A stretch of DNA of 64,000 nucleotides from Parvibaculum sp963696585. GTDB lineage: Bacteria > Pseudomonadota > Alphaproteobacteria > Parvibaculales > Parvibaculaceae. Where the stretch lies: the NCBI GenBank assembly GCA_963696585.1, contig CAVOKW010000012.1, positions 4,272 through 68,271 of the forward strand. Direction: 5' to 3'. Within the stretch, counting starts at the first letter, position 1; the number at the start of each line of letters is the position of its first letter. A model generated the notes under the pieces. It worked only from the letters and a program-made list of their open reading frames with translations, did no database searches and had not been told where the DNA came from. The position numbers were made by a program, and so were the translations under genes. Below are positions 1 to 9,263 of the stretch, piece after piece.

Positions 1-482
1 TGCGCGAACGCCTTGAAACATTGATCTGCAATTTTCCGATCCGCGAAAACTATTTCGCCGCGCAAGCCTTCGCACGTCACTATGTGGCAGGCGGCGAGGG
101 GGCCTTGCCGCCTTATCTCAAGCGCGAAAATTTTGCTGCACTTCAGGCCAACGCCGAACGCGTGCAGGTCCTGAACAAGAACTTCACGGAGTTCCTGCGG
201 GCCGAGCCCCAAGCCAGCGCTGACCGTTATGTTCTGCTTGATGCGCAGGACTGGATGACGGATGCGCAGCTCAATGACCTCTGGGATCAGATCACGCGTA
301 CAGCCAAACCCGGCGCCCGCGTCATCTTCCGCACCGCCGCCGAGCCGAGCCTGCTTCCCGGCCGCGTGAAAGACGAAACCTTGGCGCGCTGGGATTATCG
401 CGAAGCTGAATCGCTTGCCTTCACCAAAGCCGACCGCTCCTCCATCTATGGCGGTTTCCACCTCTACGTGTTCAAAGGTTGA
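1..482 (+). CDS. btaA: BtaA-type DUF3419 protein, C-terminal part
   Basis: C-terminal ~160 residues of a DUF3419 protein. The frame is open to the first base, so the gene starts upstream of the window. BtaA transfers the 3-amino-3-carboxypropyl group of S-adenosylmethionine to diacylglycerol, the first step of betaine lipid (DGTS) synthesis. The visible part has the family stretch around ENYFAAQAFARHY (near 48-86), a typical BtaA signature, and a C-terminal segment with a DxWMT motif. The stop codon overlaps the proposed TTG start of the next gene, a methyltransferase that fits BtaB, which strongly supports the assignment. The TTG at 21 is an internal codon, not a real start. The N-terminal half cannot be judged. 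Confidence 0.85.
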   Translation, partial: RERLETLICNFPIRENYFAAQAFARHYVAGGEGALPPYLKRENFAALQANAERVQVLNKNFTEFLRAEPQASADRYVLLDAQDWMTDAQLNDLWDQITRTAKPGARVIFRTAAEPSLLPGRVKDETLARWDYREAESLAFTKADRSSIYGGFHLYVFKG

Positions 483-1159
483 GTTCAGTGGCATCGAGCA
501 AGATCGAGGGGGCTCCGCATGGCGCCCTTATGGATCAGGTCTATAAGAACCAGCGTCATATCTATGATCTGACGCGGCGTTATTATCTGCTCGGCCGGGA
601 CCGCCTGATTGCCGAACTTGCGCCGCCTGTTGACGGCACGGTTCTGGAAGTTGGTTGCGGCACAGGCCGCAACCTCATCACGGCGGCCTATCTCAACGGC
701 AAGGCGCGTTACTACGGCATGGACATCTCCAACGAGATGCTTGAAACCGCCCGCGCCAATGCCGCGCGTTCAAGCCATGGCAAGTCCATCCTCTTCGCGC
801 AGGGTGACGCGACCTGCTTTGATCCCAAAGCCGCCTTCGGTATTGAAAAGTTTGATCGTGTGTTCATGTCCTACACGATCTCGATGATCCCGGTCTGGAA
901 AGACGCCATAGCCGATGCCCTGCGCCATGTCGCGCCCGGCGGCAGCTTGCATGTGGTTGATTTCGGCCAGCAGGAACGTCTGCCCGGCTGGTTCAGGTCG
1001 GGTCTCTTCAAGTGGCTGGAACTCTTTCATGTCTCGCCTCGCGCCGACATGCAGGACGTGCTGGCCGCAGCGGCAAAAAATGCCGGGGCGACCCTTACAT
1101 TCACACCGCTTTATCGCGGCTATGCCTGGTATGGCGTGCTTGAACTTCCCAGGCTCTAG
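479..1159 (+). CDS. btaB: BtaB-type SAM-dependent methyltransferase
   Basis: Class I SAM-dependent methyltransferase, 226 aa from the TTG at 479; GTG at 488 and ATG at 530 are alternative starts. Motif I reads VLEVGCGTGRN (about residues 55-65), followed by an acidic motif II region (YYGMDIS). BtaB performs the three N-methylations that turn diacylglyceryl-homoserine into the betaine lipid DGTS. The segment RHIYDLTRRYYLLGRDRL is characteristic of this subfamily. The gene is translationally coupled to the upstream DUF3419 gene, so the two form the usual btaAB operon. Such lipids replace phospholipids under phosphate limitation in related bacteria; no Pho box can be checked because the operon promoter lies outside the window. 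Confidence 0.85.
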   Translation: MSSVASSKIEGAPHGALMDQVYKNQRHIYDLTRRYYLLGRDRLIAELAPPVDGTVLEVGCGTGRNLITAAYLNGKARYYGMDISNEMLETARANAARSSHGKSILFAQGDATCFDPKAAFGIEKFDRVFMSYTISMIPVWKDAIADALRHVAPGGSLHVVDFGQQERLPGWFRSGLFKWLELFHVSPRADMQDVLAAAAKNAGATLTFTPLYRGYAWYGVLELPRL

Positions 1160-1165
1160 GACAAG

Positions 1166-2401
1166 TCAGGAAAACGCCTGAATGCCCGTCATCTCGCGCC
1201 CGAGAATGAGCGCATGCACATCATGCGTGCCCTCATAGGTGTTCACCGCTTCCAGATTCATGACATGACGAATGACGTGATAGTCGTCTGATACGCCATT
1301 GCCACCATGCATGTCGCGGGCAACACGTGCAATTTCGAGCGCCTTGCCGCAATTATTGCGCTTCATCAGCGAGATCGCCGCAGGTGCCGCCGTCCCCGCA
1401 TCAAACATGCGCCCGAGTTGCAGGCAGCCCTGAAGCCCAAGCGTAATTTCCGTCATCATGTCGGCGAGCTTTTTCTGCACAAGCTGATTGGCAGCGAGAG
1501 GGCGACCAAACTGTTTGCGCTCCATCGTGTAGTCACGCGCCGCATTCCAGCAAAACTCGGCCGCCCCCATCGCGCCCCAGGCAATGCCATAGCGCGCGCG
1601 ATTGAGACATCCGAATGGACCGGCAAGACCGCGCACATGGGGCAGCAGATTTTCATCCGGCACAAAGACATCCTGCAAAACGATTTCGCCGGTCACGGAA
1701 GCGCGCAGGCTGAACTTGCCTTCAATCTTCGGCGTCGAAAATCCCTTGAAGCCGCGCTCCACGACAAAGCCGCGGATCACGTCATCTTCCGTTTTTGCCC
1801 AGACCACGGCAAGGTCGGCAATGGGTGAATTGGTGATCCACATTTTCGCGCCATTGAGAATGAAGCCGCCATCGACTTTCCTGGCGCGCGTCACCATCGA
1901 GCCCGGATCGGAACCATGGTCAGGCTCGGTCAGGCCAAAGCAACCTACCCATTCGCCCGTGGCGAGTTTGGGCAGATATTTTTCGCGCTGCGCTTCCGAG
2001 CCATAGGCATGGATCGGATGCATGACGAGAGAGGACTGTACGCTCATGGCTGAGCGATAGCCTGAGTCAACGCGTTCCACTTCCCGGGCGGCAAGCCCGT
2101 AGCAGACATAGCTCAGACCCGCACAACCATATTTTTCCGGCAGGGTCGAGCCGAGCATGCCCTGTTCGCCCATCTCATTCATGATTTCGCGATGGAAGAT
2201 TTCCTTGCGATTGGCTTCTTTCACCCGGCTCATCAGGCGCGATTGCGAAAAGGCGCGCACGCTGTCGCGCACCATGCGCTCATCTTCGCTGAGCTGGCTG
2301 TCCAGCAGCAGCGGGTCCTGCCAGTTAAAGGGCGCCAGCGGCGGATTGGCCCTGGCGGCATCAGTCGGCGCGGCACCGGTCACTGCGGCAGCTTGTGTCA
2401 T
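1166..2401 (-). CDS. gcdH: Glutaryl-CoA dehydrogenase (acyl-CoA dehydrogenase family)
   Basis: 411-aa acyl-CoA dehydrogenase. It oxidises and decarboxylates glutaryl-CoA to crotonyl-CoA in lysine, hydroxylysine and tryptophan breakdown, using FAD and electron-transfer flavoprotein. The family pattern is complete: an N-terminal helical domain, the FAD/substrate segment GCFGLTEPDHGSDP, and a C-terminal NTYEGTHDVHALILGRE stretch carrying the catalytic glutamate (about residue 390). That last motif is typical of GCDH rather than of straight-chain dehydrogenases. The start at 2401 is chosen because a GAGAGGA ribosome-binding site lies just upstream; the frame is open 24 codons further but without such a site. 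It converges on btaB with only 6 bp between the stops. Confidence 0.88.
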   Translation of the reverse strand: MTQAAAVTGAAPTDAARANPPLAPFNWQDPLLLDSQLSEDERMVRDSVRAFSQSRLMSRVKEANRKEIFHREIMNEMGEQGMLGSTLPEKYGCAGLSYVCYGLAAREVERVDSGYRSAMSVQSSLVMHPIHAYGSEAQREKYLPKLATGEWVGCFGLTEPDHGSDPGSMVTRARKVDGGFILNGAKMWITNSPIADLAVVWAKTEDDVIRGFVVERGFKGFSTPKIEGKFSLRASVTGEIVLQDVFVPDENLLPHVRGLAGPFGCLNRARYGIAWGAMGAAEFCWNAARDYTMERKQFGRPLAANQLVQKKLADMMTEITLGLQGCLQLGRMFDAGTAAPAAISLMKRNNCGKALEIARVARDMHGGNGVSDDYHVIRHVMNLEAVNTYEGTHDVHALILGREMTGIQAFS

Positions 2402-2666
2402 GGGGAAGTCCTCTCTCATCTCGTTCTTTGAGAGACATATAGCACCAGCATTCCCCGGAGGCGAATGGGTCACTTGGCAGTTTCACGCATCCTTGACGTA
2501 AGCGGAAAGGCCCGCAGCCAGGGAGATTATGTACTCCTGACTGGCTCAAAAACAGGGGTGCTCGCCTTTTAGAGGCGTACCCATAGCCGTTGTCGTCATT
2601 TTTCAAACTGACCCACTACCACCTTCTTGATGGTCGCGCCCGCTGCTTCGTCAGAAAAACGCCGCC

Positions 2667-3683
2667 TTAAGCGCCTGTGGCGTCGTGCTCACACGCGGTG
2701 TTTCGCGCGTCGGCAGGCAGACGATCAATGAAGCTGCGCGCCGCATCGAGATATTCCTGCTTCAGACGGGCCACAAGATCAGCCACTTTCGGCGAGTCAT
2801 GGATCGAGCCAAGGCCCTGACCCGCGCCCCAGATATCTTTCCAGGCCTTCTGCTTCGTGTTGCCGCCCGAGCCGAAATTCATTTTTGACTTGTCGGCTTC
2901 CGGCAGATTGGCCGGATCAAGTCCCGCCGCCGCAATGGAGGGCGCAAGATAATTGCCATGCACACCGGTGAAGAGATTGGAATAGACGATATCGTCCGCC
3001 GCATAATCAATCAGCGCCTGCTTGTAGCCCTGATCGGCATTGGCTTCTTCGGTCGCGATGAAGCGCGTGCCCATATAGGCCAGATCAGCACCCATGGCGA
3101 GAGCACCGGCAATGCTCGCTCCATCAGCGATGGAGCCGGAAAGCAGGATCGTGCCCTTGAACCAGCTCTTGACCTCATGCACCAGCGCGAAAGGCGAGAG
3201 CGTCCCGGCATGGCCGCCCGCCCCGGCGCAAACCAGAATAAGACCATCAACGCCCTGTTCGGCCGCTTTCCTGGCATGCTTGACATTGATGACATCGTGA
3301 AACACGACGCCACCATAGCTATGCGCCGCTTCCACCACTTCAGCAGGCGGACGCAGGCTCGTAATGATGATCGGCACCTCAAGGCGCGTACATACTTCCG
3401 TGTCATGCGCCAGACGGTCATTGGAAGCGTGACAAATCTGGTTGACCGCGAAGGGCGCAACCTTCTTGTCGGGATTGGCGGCCTGATATGCGGCCAATTC
3501 CGTCTTGATACGGACAATCCATTCTTCCAGCACATGGGCGGGTCGCGCATTGAGCGCGGGAAATGATCCGACAATACCCGCCTTGCATTGGGCGATGACC
3601 AGTTCCGGCCCCGACACAATGAAGAGCGGGGAGCCGACAACCGGCAATTCCAGACTGTTTTGCAATACTTTTGGCAGACCCAT
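2667..3683 (-). CDS. Nitronate monooxygenase / 2-nitropropane dioxygenase-like flavoprotein
   Basis: 338-aa FMN-dependent TIM-barrel protein of the nitronate monooxygenase family, which oxidises alkyl nitronates or related compounds. Visible landmarks are the N-terminal strand SPLFIVSGPELVIAQCKAG, the FMN/catalytic loop VCAGAGGHAG near residue 180, and the phosphate-binding GSIADG and MGADLAYMGTRF strands. The start at 3683 has a GAGGAAAG site upstream. A second, divergent member of the family lies at 4885-5883 with a LysR gene between them. The true substrate cannot be read from sequence; many members annotated this way act on other enol or enone substrates. Confidence 0.85.
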   Translation of the reverse strand: MGLPKVLQNSLELPVVGSPLFIVSGPELVIAQCKAGIVGSFPALNARPAHVLEEWIVRIKTELAAYQAANPDKKVAPFAVNQICHASNDRLAHDTEVCTRLEVPIIITSLRPPAEVVEAAHSYGGVVFHDVINVKHARKAAEQGVDGLILVCAGAGGHAGTLSPFALVHEVKSWFKGTILLSGSIADGASIAGALAMGADLAYMGTRFIATEEANADQGYKQALIDYAADDIVYSNLFTGVHGNYLAPSIAAAGLDPANLPEADKSKMNFGSGGNTKQKAWKDIWGAGQGLGSIHDSPKVADLVARLKQEYLDAARSFIDRLPADARNTACEHDATGA

Positions 3684-3790
3684 GGTCTTTCCTCGCGCGA
3701 ATGAGTGACGCGATGAAATATGGCGCGGAAAACCCGCCCTGGCTTGTCCGTGTGTGAGAAGCCGCAAGCGCGCTAATGAACATCTGCGCC

Positions 3791-4696
3791 TTATCGCCCG
3801 GCAAGCCTGATGCGATCAGACTTCGCTTTCTCGCTGATAAAGTCGATCACGGCGCGAACAGGCGCCGTGTCGCGCAGGTCGGGATGGGCCAACAGCCAAA
3901 GGTCGGTGCCATTGGCGAGTTTTTGCGGTGCGATACGCACGAGATCATCATGCGCCTCGGCGACGAGACAGACGAGTGAGGAAATGCCAAGCCCTGCGCG
4001 CACGGCCTGGATGATGTCCGGTTCCGTCGAGCAACGCAAAACCTCGCGTGCCCCCTGCGTCACATGCCGCATCCACACCGCGTGTTCGCTCTCCGTCATC
4101 ACACCCCCCATGCTGATGACGGAATGTTCTTTCCATTCTTCACGCCGCAGTGGAATGCCGAAGCGCTCGACATAATCCCGAGAGGCATAAAAGCCGACAC
4201 CGAGACGCGCGATCTTGCGCCCGACGATATTTTCCTGACCCGGCCCATAGGGACGCAACAAGACATCGGCTTCGCGACGACGCACCGACACGCTGGAATT
4301 GAGCGAAATAATTTCGATTTCGATATCGGGATGGCGCACATGAAACACGGCAAGATTTGGCACCAGCCAATAGGCGCTGACACTATGGGGCACGGCTATG
4401 CGCACCAGCCCGCGCGCCCCGCCTTCCGCGCCGCCAGCCGCATGCAGTGCCCGTTCTGCGGCAACGGCCATCGGTTCGACTTCATTTTTCAGGCGTTCGC
4501 CCGCCGCCGTCAGCGCATAGCCCGTGGGCTCGCGCACGAACAGTTTTGTGCCAAGGCTGCGCTCCAGCGCGGCAATGTGTCGGCCCACCGTCGCATGACT
4601 CAGTTTCAACCGCCGCCCTGCGCCTGAAAGACTTTGCGTTTCCGCGACAGCGAGAAAGATGCGATAGGCGTCCCAACCGGCATCATTGTTCATCAA
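3791..4696 (-). CDS. LysR-family transcriptional regulator
   Basis: 301-aa LysR-type regulator. The N-terminal winged HTH reads FLAVAETQSLSGAGRRLKLS followed by SHATVGRHIAALERSLG (residues ~14-53), then a type-2 periplasmic-binding-like effector domain from about residue 90. It is divergently transcribed from the nitronate monooxygenase gene at 4885, with about 190 bp between them. This is the classical arrangement in which a LysR protein controls its neighbour and itself. Either of two adjacent ATG codons (4696, 4693) could start it. The effector is unknown. Confidence 0.88.
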   Translation of the reverse strand: MMNNDAGWDAYRIFLAVAETQSLSGAGRRLKLSHATVGRHIAALERSLGTKLFVREPTGYALTAAGERLKNEVEPMAVAAERALHAAGGAEGGARGLVRIAVPHSVSAYWLVPNLAVFHVRHPDIEIEIISLNSSVSVRRREADVLLRPYGPGQENIVGRKIARLGVGFYASRDYVERFGIPLRREEWKEHSVISMGGVMTESEHAVWMRHVTQGAREVLRCSTEPDIIQAVRAGLGISSLVCLVAEAHDDLVRIAPQKLANGTDLWLLAHPDLRDTAPVRAVIDFISEKAKSDRIRLAGR

Positions 4697-4884
4697 TGCA
4701 CATCCCGTTATGGATCATTCGAGTGGGAGGTTGAACCGGTTTGCGAGCAATTTCAAGGGCTTGTTAGAATATCAGGGTAGGTTTCCCTTAGGACAATATA
4801 GGCAGTCTCCCATGGCTCTGTTAATATGCGTGCATCAAACATAAGCCGCGCCAAGCGGCGCCTTGGGTGAAAGGGAGCGGCCTC

Positions 4885-5883
4885 ATGCTGAAGACAAGAT
4901 TCACGGAAATGTTCGGGGTCGAGCATCCGATTGTGCAAGGTGGCATGCAATGGGTGGGACGCGCTTCGCTGGTCTCCGCCGTCGCCAATGCCGGTGCGCT
5001 CGGTTTCATCACAGCGCTGACCCAGCCAACGCCCGAAGACCTGACCAGGGAAATCGCCCGCTGCCGCGAAATGACGGACAAGCCTTTTGGCGTCAACCTC
5101 ACCATTCTCCCGGCACTGACCCCGCCACCCTATGCCGAATATCGCCAGGCGATCATCGAGGCAGGCGTCAGGATTGTCGAGACGGCAGGCTACAAGCCAC
5201 AGGAACATGTCGACGATTTCAAGAAGCATGGCATCAAGGTCATTCATAAATGCACCGCTGTTCGCCACGCCCTTTCGGCTGAGCGCATGGGCGTCGATGC
5301 CATCTCGATTGATGGTTTTGAATGTGCCGGCCATCCCGGCGAAGACGACATTCCCGGTCTCATCCTCATCCCGGCCGCCGCCGACAAGGTCAAAATCCCG
5401 ATGATCGCGTCTGGTGGCTTTGGCGATGCGCGCGGTCTCGTGGCGGCGCTGGCGCTGGGCGCTGAAGGCATCAACATGGGCACGCGTTTCATGTGCACTG
5501 TTGAAAGCCCGATCCACCAGAAGGTGAAGGAACAGATCGTGGCGAATGATGAGCGCGCCACCGACCTTATTTTCCGCACGCTGCATAATACGGCACGTGT
5601 TGCCAAGAATGCCGTAAGCCGCGAAGTCGTTGAAATCGAAAAGCGCGGCAACGCGACGATTGATGATGTGCGTCATCTCGTGGCTGGCGCGCGCGGCAAG
5701 GTCGTATACGAGGCCGGTGATCCAGAGCATGGCATCTGGTCGGCTGGCATGGTGCAGGGCCTGATCCACGACATTCCGACCTGCGCCGATCTCGTCAAGC
5801 GCATCGTCTCGGAAGCGGAAGCCATCATCGCCACGCGCCTCAATCGCATGGCGGGCATCGCGACCGCTCGCGCCGCCGAGTGA
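4885..5883 (+). CDS. Nitronate monooxygenase-family flavoprotein
   Basis: 332-aa FMN-binding TIM-barrel protein. Motifs: N-terminal HPIVQGGMQWVGRASLV and NAGALGFI, the mid-barrel ECAGHPGEDD loop (around residue 146) at the position of the FMN/active-site loop, and IASGGFGDARG with NMGTRF for phosphate binding. It belongs to the group annotated nitronate monooxygenase or 2-nitropropane dioxygenase and is only distantly similar to the product at 2667-3683, so the two are paralogues rather than duplicates. ATG at 4885 follows a GGGAG site and is preferred over the GTG at 4867. The LysR gene on the other strand is its probable regulator. Confidence 0.88.
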   Translation: MLKTRFTEMFGVEHPIVQGGMQWVGRASLVSAVANAGALGFITALTQPTPEDLTREIARCREMTDKPFGVNLTILPALTPPPYAEYRQAIIEAGVRIVETAGYKPQEHVDDFKKHGIKVIHKCTAVRHALSAERMGVDAISIDGFECAGHPGEDDIPGLILIPAAADKVKIPMIASGGFGDARGLVAALALGAEGINMGTRFMCTVESPIHQKVKEQIVANDERATDLIFRTLHNTARVAKNAVSREVVEIEKRGNATIDDVRHLVAGARGKVVYEAGDPEHGIWSAGMVQGLIHDIPTCADLVKRIVSEAEAIIATRLNRMAGIATARAAE

Positions 5884-5929
5884 AAAAGCCTGCGACCATC
5901 ATAAAGCCAGCGTCCGGTGTTGCACCATT

Positions 5930-6835
5930 TCATCGCAGGAAAAGCAGCATCACGATGCCGCCAATCACGAGTCCGATGCCGATCAGTTCAAGACGATTTG
6001 TCTTCTCGCCAAATATGAAATGCGAGGAGAGGAACGTGAAGACGAGCTCAATCTGTCCGAGCGCCCGCACATAGGCGGCATTCTGAATGGTCATGGCGGT
6101 GAACCAGCCCATCGAGGCGAGCGAGCCGACAAGCCCCACCATGGAACTGGCTTGCCAGGTGCGAAGAGAGGCGCGCAAATCATCCGGTGATCGCCAGGCA
6201 AGCCAGATCGTCATGAGCAGTGTTTGAATGGCGAGCACGGCGACCAGCGTGAAGCCTGCCGACATCATGTAGTCGCGATCATCAAGCGAGAGCGAGGCGG
6301 CACGATAGGCAACAGCCGCAACGCCAAAAGCTGCGCCAGAGCCAAGACCCATCAGTGTCGGTCTCTCGCTGAAGGAGCGGACAAAATTGGCAAGGGTCAG
6401 ATGCGACTTCGCCATCGAGATGGCCACAACGCCCGCAAAGCTGACGAGTATGGCGGCAATCGCGCCAAGGGTCAGATGATCGCCCAGCACGATTGCACCA
6501 AAAAGCGCGGTCTGCACGGTCTCGGTCTTTGAATAGGTCGTGCCGACGGCGAAATTGCGATAGGCAAAAAGCGCGACAAGCAGCACCGTGCCAATGATTT
6601 GCGCGATGCCACCGACCGTACTATAGAGCCAGAAAAGCCCATGCGGCGTCGGGATCGCCCCGTCTTTCAGGATCACAAGGCCGGCGAAATAAACGGCTGC
6701 AACAGGCAAGCCATAAGCAAAGCGCACATAGGTGGCGCCGAGTGCCGTCATTTCACCAGTCAGCCGCTTTTGCAGGGTGGATCTTGTGTTCTGCAGAAAA
6801 GCGGCTGCAAGGGTGAGGGCAATCCAGAGAGGCAT
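5930..6835 (-). CDS. DMT-superfamily (EamA) transporter
   Basis: About 301 aa with roughly ten hydrophobic helices arranged as two EamA-type halves, the drug/metabolite transporter layout. The protein starts with a membrane helix (PLWIALTLAAAFLQN), and the C-terminal half contains the typical ALGQIELVFTFLSSHFIFGEK stretch, in which a short EK segment follows a helix. The start at 6835 lies 7 bp downstream of the stop of the serine hydrolase gene at 6843-8084, so the two are probably co-transcribed. An in-frame start inside the upstream gene (6868) is possible. The substrate is not predictable. Confidence 0.8.
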   Translation of the reverse strand: MPLWIALTLAAAFLQNTRSTLQKRLTGEMTALGATYVRFAYGLPVAAVYFAGLVILKDGAIPTPHGLFWLYSTVGGIAQIIGTVLLVALFAYRNFAVGTTYSKTETVQTALFGAIVLGDHLTLGAIAAILVSFAGVVAISMAKSHLTLANFVRSFSERPTLMGLGSGAAFGVAAVAYRAASLSLDDRDYMMSAGFTLVAVLAIQTLLMTIWLAWRSPDDLRASLRTWQASSMVGLVGSLASMGWFTAMTIQNAAYVRALGQIELVFTFLSSHFIFGEKTNRLELIGIGLVIGGIVMLLFLR

Positions 6836-6842
6836 TAAAGGA

Positions 6843-8084
6843 TCAATCGACCAGCGCGCCATAGACAAGCTGCTGCAATTGCGGACGCAGCGGATAGGTG
6901 GAAGAGGGATAGAGCTGCGTCAACAGGATCGAGATGAGGTTCTCTTCCGGGTCGATCCAGAAATAGGTCGAGGCCGCGCCACCCCAGGAGAAATTGCCCG
7001 CCGAACCGGTCGCCATGGCTTCCGCCGGATCGAGCGTCACGGCAAAGCCAAGGCCAAAGCCAGCCCCATCAGCGGCCAGTTCGCTGAAGGCGGATGTCGT
7101 CATCTGCTTCATGTTCTGGCCACCGGGCAGATGGTTCATGATCATGAACTCGATTGTCTTGCGCGAGACCAGCCGCGCACCATTGAACTCACCGCCATTC
7201 AGCAGCATCTGGCAGAAGCGCCAATAGTCGATCATGGTGGAAACGAGACCGCCGCCGCCGGAAAGAAACTCCGGCTGCCGGGCATAGGTGCTGGTTTCGT
7301 CGCCGACATCCATGACGCCCTGCTTGCCGCTTTTGGGGTCTTTGAAATAATTTGTCGCAAAACGCCCGAGCTTTTCCTTTGGCACGAAGAAAGCCGTATC
7401 GACCATGCCGAGCGGGCCGAAAATGCGTGACTGGAAGAACTCATCAAGCGGCAGGCCGGAGAGAACTTCCACGAGATAGCCACAAACATCCGTCGAGACA
7501 GAATAGTTCCAATGCTCGCCCGGCGAAAACAGCAGCGGGATGTCAGCCAGCTTCGTCACCATGTCCTTGAGCGTCATGCCGACAGTCGCCGCACCGCCAA
7601 TGCCGGCATCGCGATACATGGCATCAATGGGATGGGCATACATGAAGCCGTAAGTGAGGCCGGAGGTGTGCGTCAGGAGATCGCGAATGGTCATCTCACG
7701 CGCGCATTCAACTGTCTCGAAGGCTTCCTTGGTGCCGCCATGCCAGACACGCAGTCTCTTGAACTCGGGGATGTAACGCGAGACCGGATGGTTGAGCTGG
7801 AAGTGGCCTTCCTCATAAAGCATCATCAGCGCGAGGCTGGTGATGGGCTTGGTCATCGAATAGATGCGGAAGATCGTGTCTTCCTGCAACGGCAGGCCGC
7901 GCTCCCGATCACGCTGACCGACGCATTCAAAATGCGCGATCTCGCCATGGCGCGAGACGAGTGTCGAGAAGCCCGCCAATTTTCCATTGTCCACATAGGA
8001 TTGGAAATAGGGCGATATGGCCGCCAAGCGCGATGAACTGAAGCCGAGTTCCTCAGGCTTCACGATGTCGGGTTTCATATTCAT
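6843..8084 (-). CDS. Serine hydrolase, class C beta-lactamase fold
   Basis: 413-aa penicillin-binding-protein-like serine hydrolase (beta-lactamase/esterase EstB type). The nucleophile motif SMTK (Ser76, Lys79) follows IFRIY, and the YxN-equivalent tyrosine is in WNYSVSTD (about residue 185). There is no signal peptide, which argues for a cytoplasmic esterase or peptidase rather than an antibiotic-resistance enzyme. The ATG at 8084 follows a CAGGAG site and is preferred to the longer frame. It sits 38 bp after a second family member and just before a DMT permease, which suggests a three-gene transcription unit. Confidence 0.85.
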   Translation of the reverse strand: MNMKPDIVKPEELGFSSSRLAAISPYFQSYVDNGKLAGFSTLVSRHGEIAHFECVGQRDRERGLPLQEDTIFRIYSMTKPITSLALMMLYEEGHFQLNHPVSRYIPEFKRLRVWHGGTKEAFETVECAREMTIRDLLTHTSGLTYGFMYAHPIDAMYRDAGIGGAATVGMTLKDMVTKLADIPLLFSPGEHWNYSVSTDVCGYLVEVLSGLPLDEFFQSRIFGPLGMVDTAFFVPKEKLGRFATNYFKDPKSGKQGVMDVGDETSTYARQPEFLSGGGGLVSTMIDYWRFCQMLLNGGEFNGARLVSRKTIEFMIMNHLPGGQNMKQMTTSAFSELAADGAGFGLGFAVTLDPAEAMATGSAGNFSWGGAASTYFWIDPEENLISILLTQLYPSSTYPLRPQLQQLVYGALVD

Positions 8085-8122
8085 CAGGTTACTCCTGCTT
8101 GTTCTTGTTGATGTTATGCCTT

Positions 8123-9160
8123 TTATGACCGCATGCAATCAGCGATGGCGCTTACCCAGCCCTTGATCGGTGCCTTGTCGCCCGGTGTCTTGCCATGCCG
8201 CACGATGACGGCATCGAGATCCGGAATGACGACCGTATATTGCCCTTCATAGCCATTGGCCGAAAAAGAGCCGGGCCCGGCGATGCCGAGCCACCAATGC
8301 GCGCCGTAAGGATCGTCGGCGCAATCGGCCTGCTGCCAGGTCGGTGTTCGGGCATAATCCACCCAGCCTTCAGGCAGAAGCCGCTTGCCGTCCCATATCC
8401 CGTCGCGCAGATAGAGCAGGCCGAATTTGGCAAAGTCGCGTGGTGTTGCAAAGCAGAAGGAGGAGCCGATGAAGGTTCCAGCCTCGTCAAACCTGGGTTT
8501 GACGGAGGTCATGCCGAGCGGACCAAACAGGCGTTCATGCATGAAGGCTTCAAAGGCGGCGCCGGATTTTTGAAGCGCGCGCGCCGCGCATCGGCTGACG
8601 ATATTGGATGTGCCACTGGAATAATTGAAAAAGCTGTCCGGCTCATGAGCAAGCGGGAAGGACGCGGCAAAATGCGCAACATCCTGCTTGCCTTTTCCCC
8701 ACAGCATCTCGATCACATCGGAAGGATGGTGAGGATCATAATTCTCGCGGAATTGCAGGCCGCTCGACATCCGCAGGAGTTGATCCAGCGTGATCGCCTG
8801 ACGTGGGTCGGCGGGATCGCGCCATTCCGGGCAATCGGCACGATCCATCACATCAATCAGGCCGTCGCCAACCAGAATGCCGATAAGCGCCTGGGTGATG
8901 CTCTTGGCCTTCGACCATGACGGACAGGTGACACCCGCCCCAAAGCCTTCCCGATAGCTCTCATGTACGAGCCTGCCATGCTGGATGATGACCAGCGCAT
9001 GGGTTTCGCCCAGGGGATCTTCTGGGCTCGCCGCAAACCCGATCTCGAGCAGATCCTCAAACCGGGCCTTGTCCATCTGTGCGGGCAAGGTTCCCATGGG
9101 CCAATTCAAGACGGGCCAGATGACATCGCGGGGCTGGGCGGGCAGGGCAGGCAGGGACAT
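8123..9160 (-). CDS. Serine hydrolase, class C beta-lactamase fold (paralogue)
   Basis: 345-aa serine hydrolase of the beta-lactamase superfamily. The catalytic SxxK is SKAK (Ser83, Lys86) in PSWSKAKSIT, and the tyrosine motif is FFNYSSGTSN. The later AFxxPGxNG-like region is present but degenerate, and no signal peptide is seen. It is only moderately similar to the product at 6843-8084. It is probably the first gene of the unit with that hydrolase and the DMT permease. ATG codons at 9169 and 9160 are both possible and neither has a strong ribosome-binding site. The 5' end abuts a phage tape-measure remnant, so its original promoter may have been altered. Confidence 0.85.
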   Translation of the reverse strand: MSLPALPAQPRDVIWPVLNWPMGTLPAQMDKARFEDLLEIGFAASPEDPLGETHALVIIQHGRLVHESYREGFGAGVTCPSWSKAKSITQALIGILVGDGLIDVMDRADCPEWRDPADPRQAITLDQLLRMSSGLQFRENYDPHHPSDVIEMLWGKGKQDVAHFAASFPLAHEPDSFFNYSSGTSNIVSRCAARALQKSGAAFEAFMHERLFGPLGMTSVKPRFDEAGTFIGSSFCFATPRDFAKFGLLYLRDGIWDGKRLLPEGWVDYARTPTWQQADCADDPYGAHWWLGIAGPGSFSANGYEGQYTVVIPDLDAVIVRHGKTPGDKAPIKGWVSAIADCMRS

Positions 9161-9263
9161 GGCACACATTTCGATGCAGGGACGAGTGGCTGATGGTGAC
9201 TCGGGCGCGGCACGGATGCAATCGGTCAGCCCATGAACCGGCGCACGACAGGACTATCCTTTT

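Noticed and set aside
4753..5769. 338-codon minus-strand ORF
   Set aside because: Shadow of the nitronate monooxygenase-like gene at 4885-5883.
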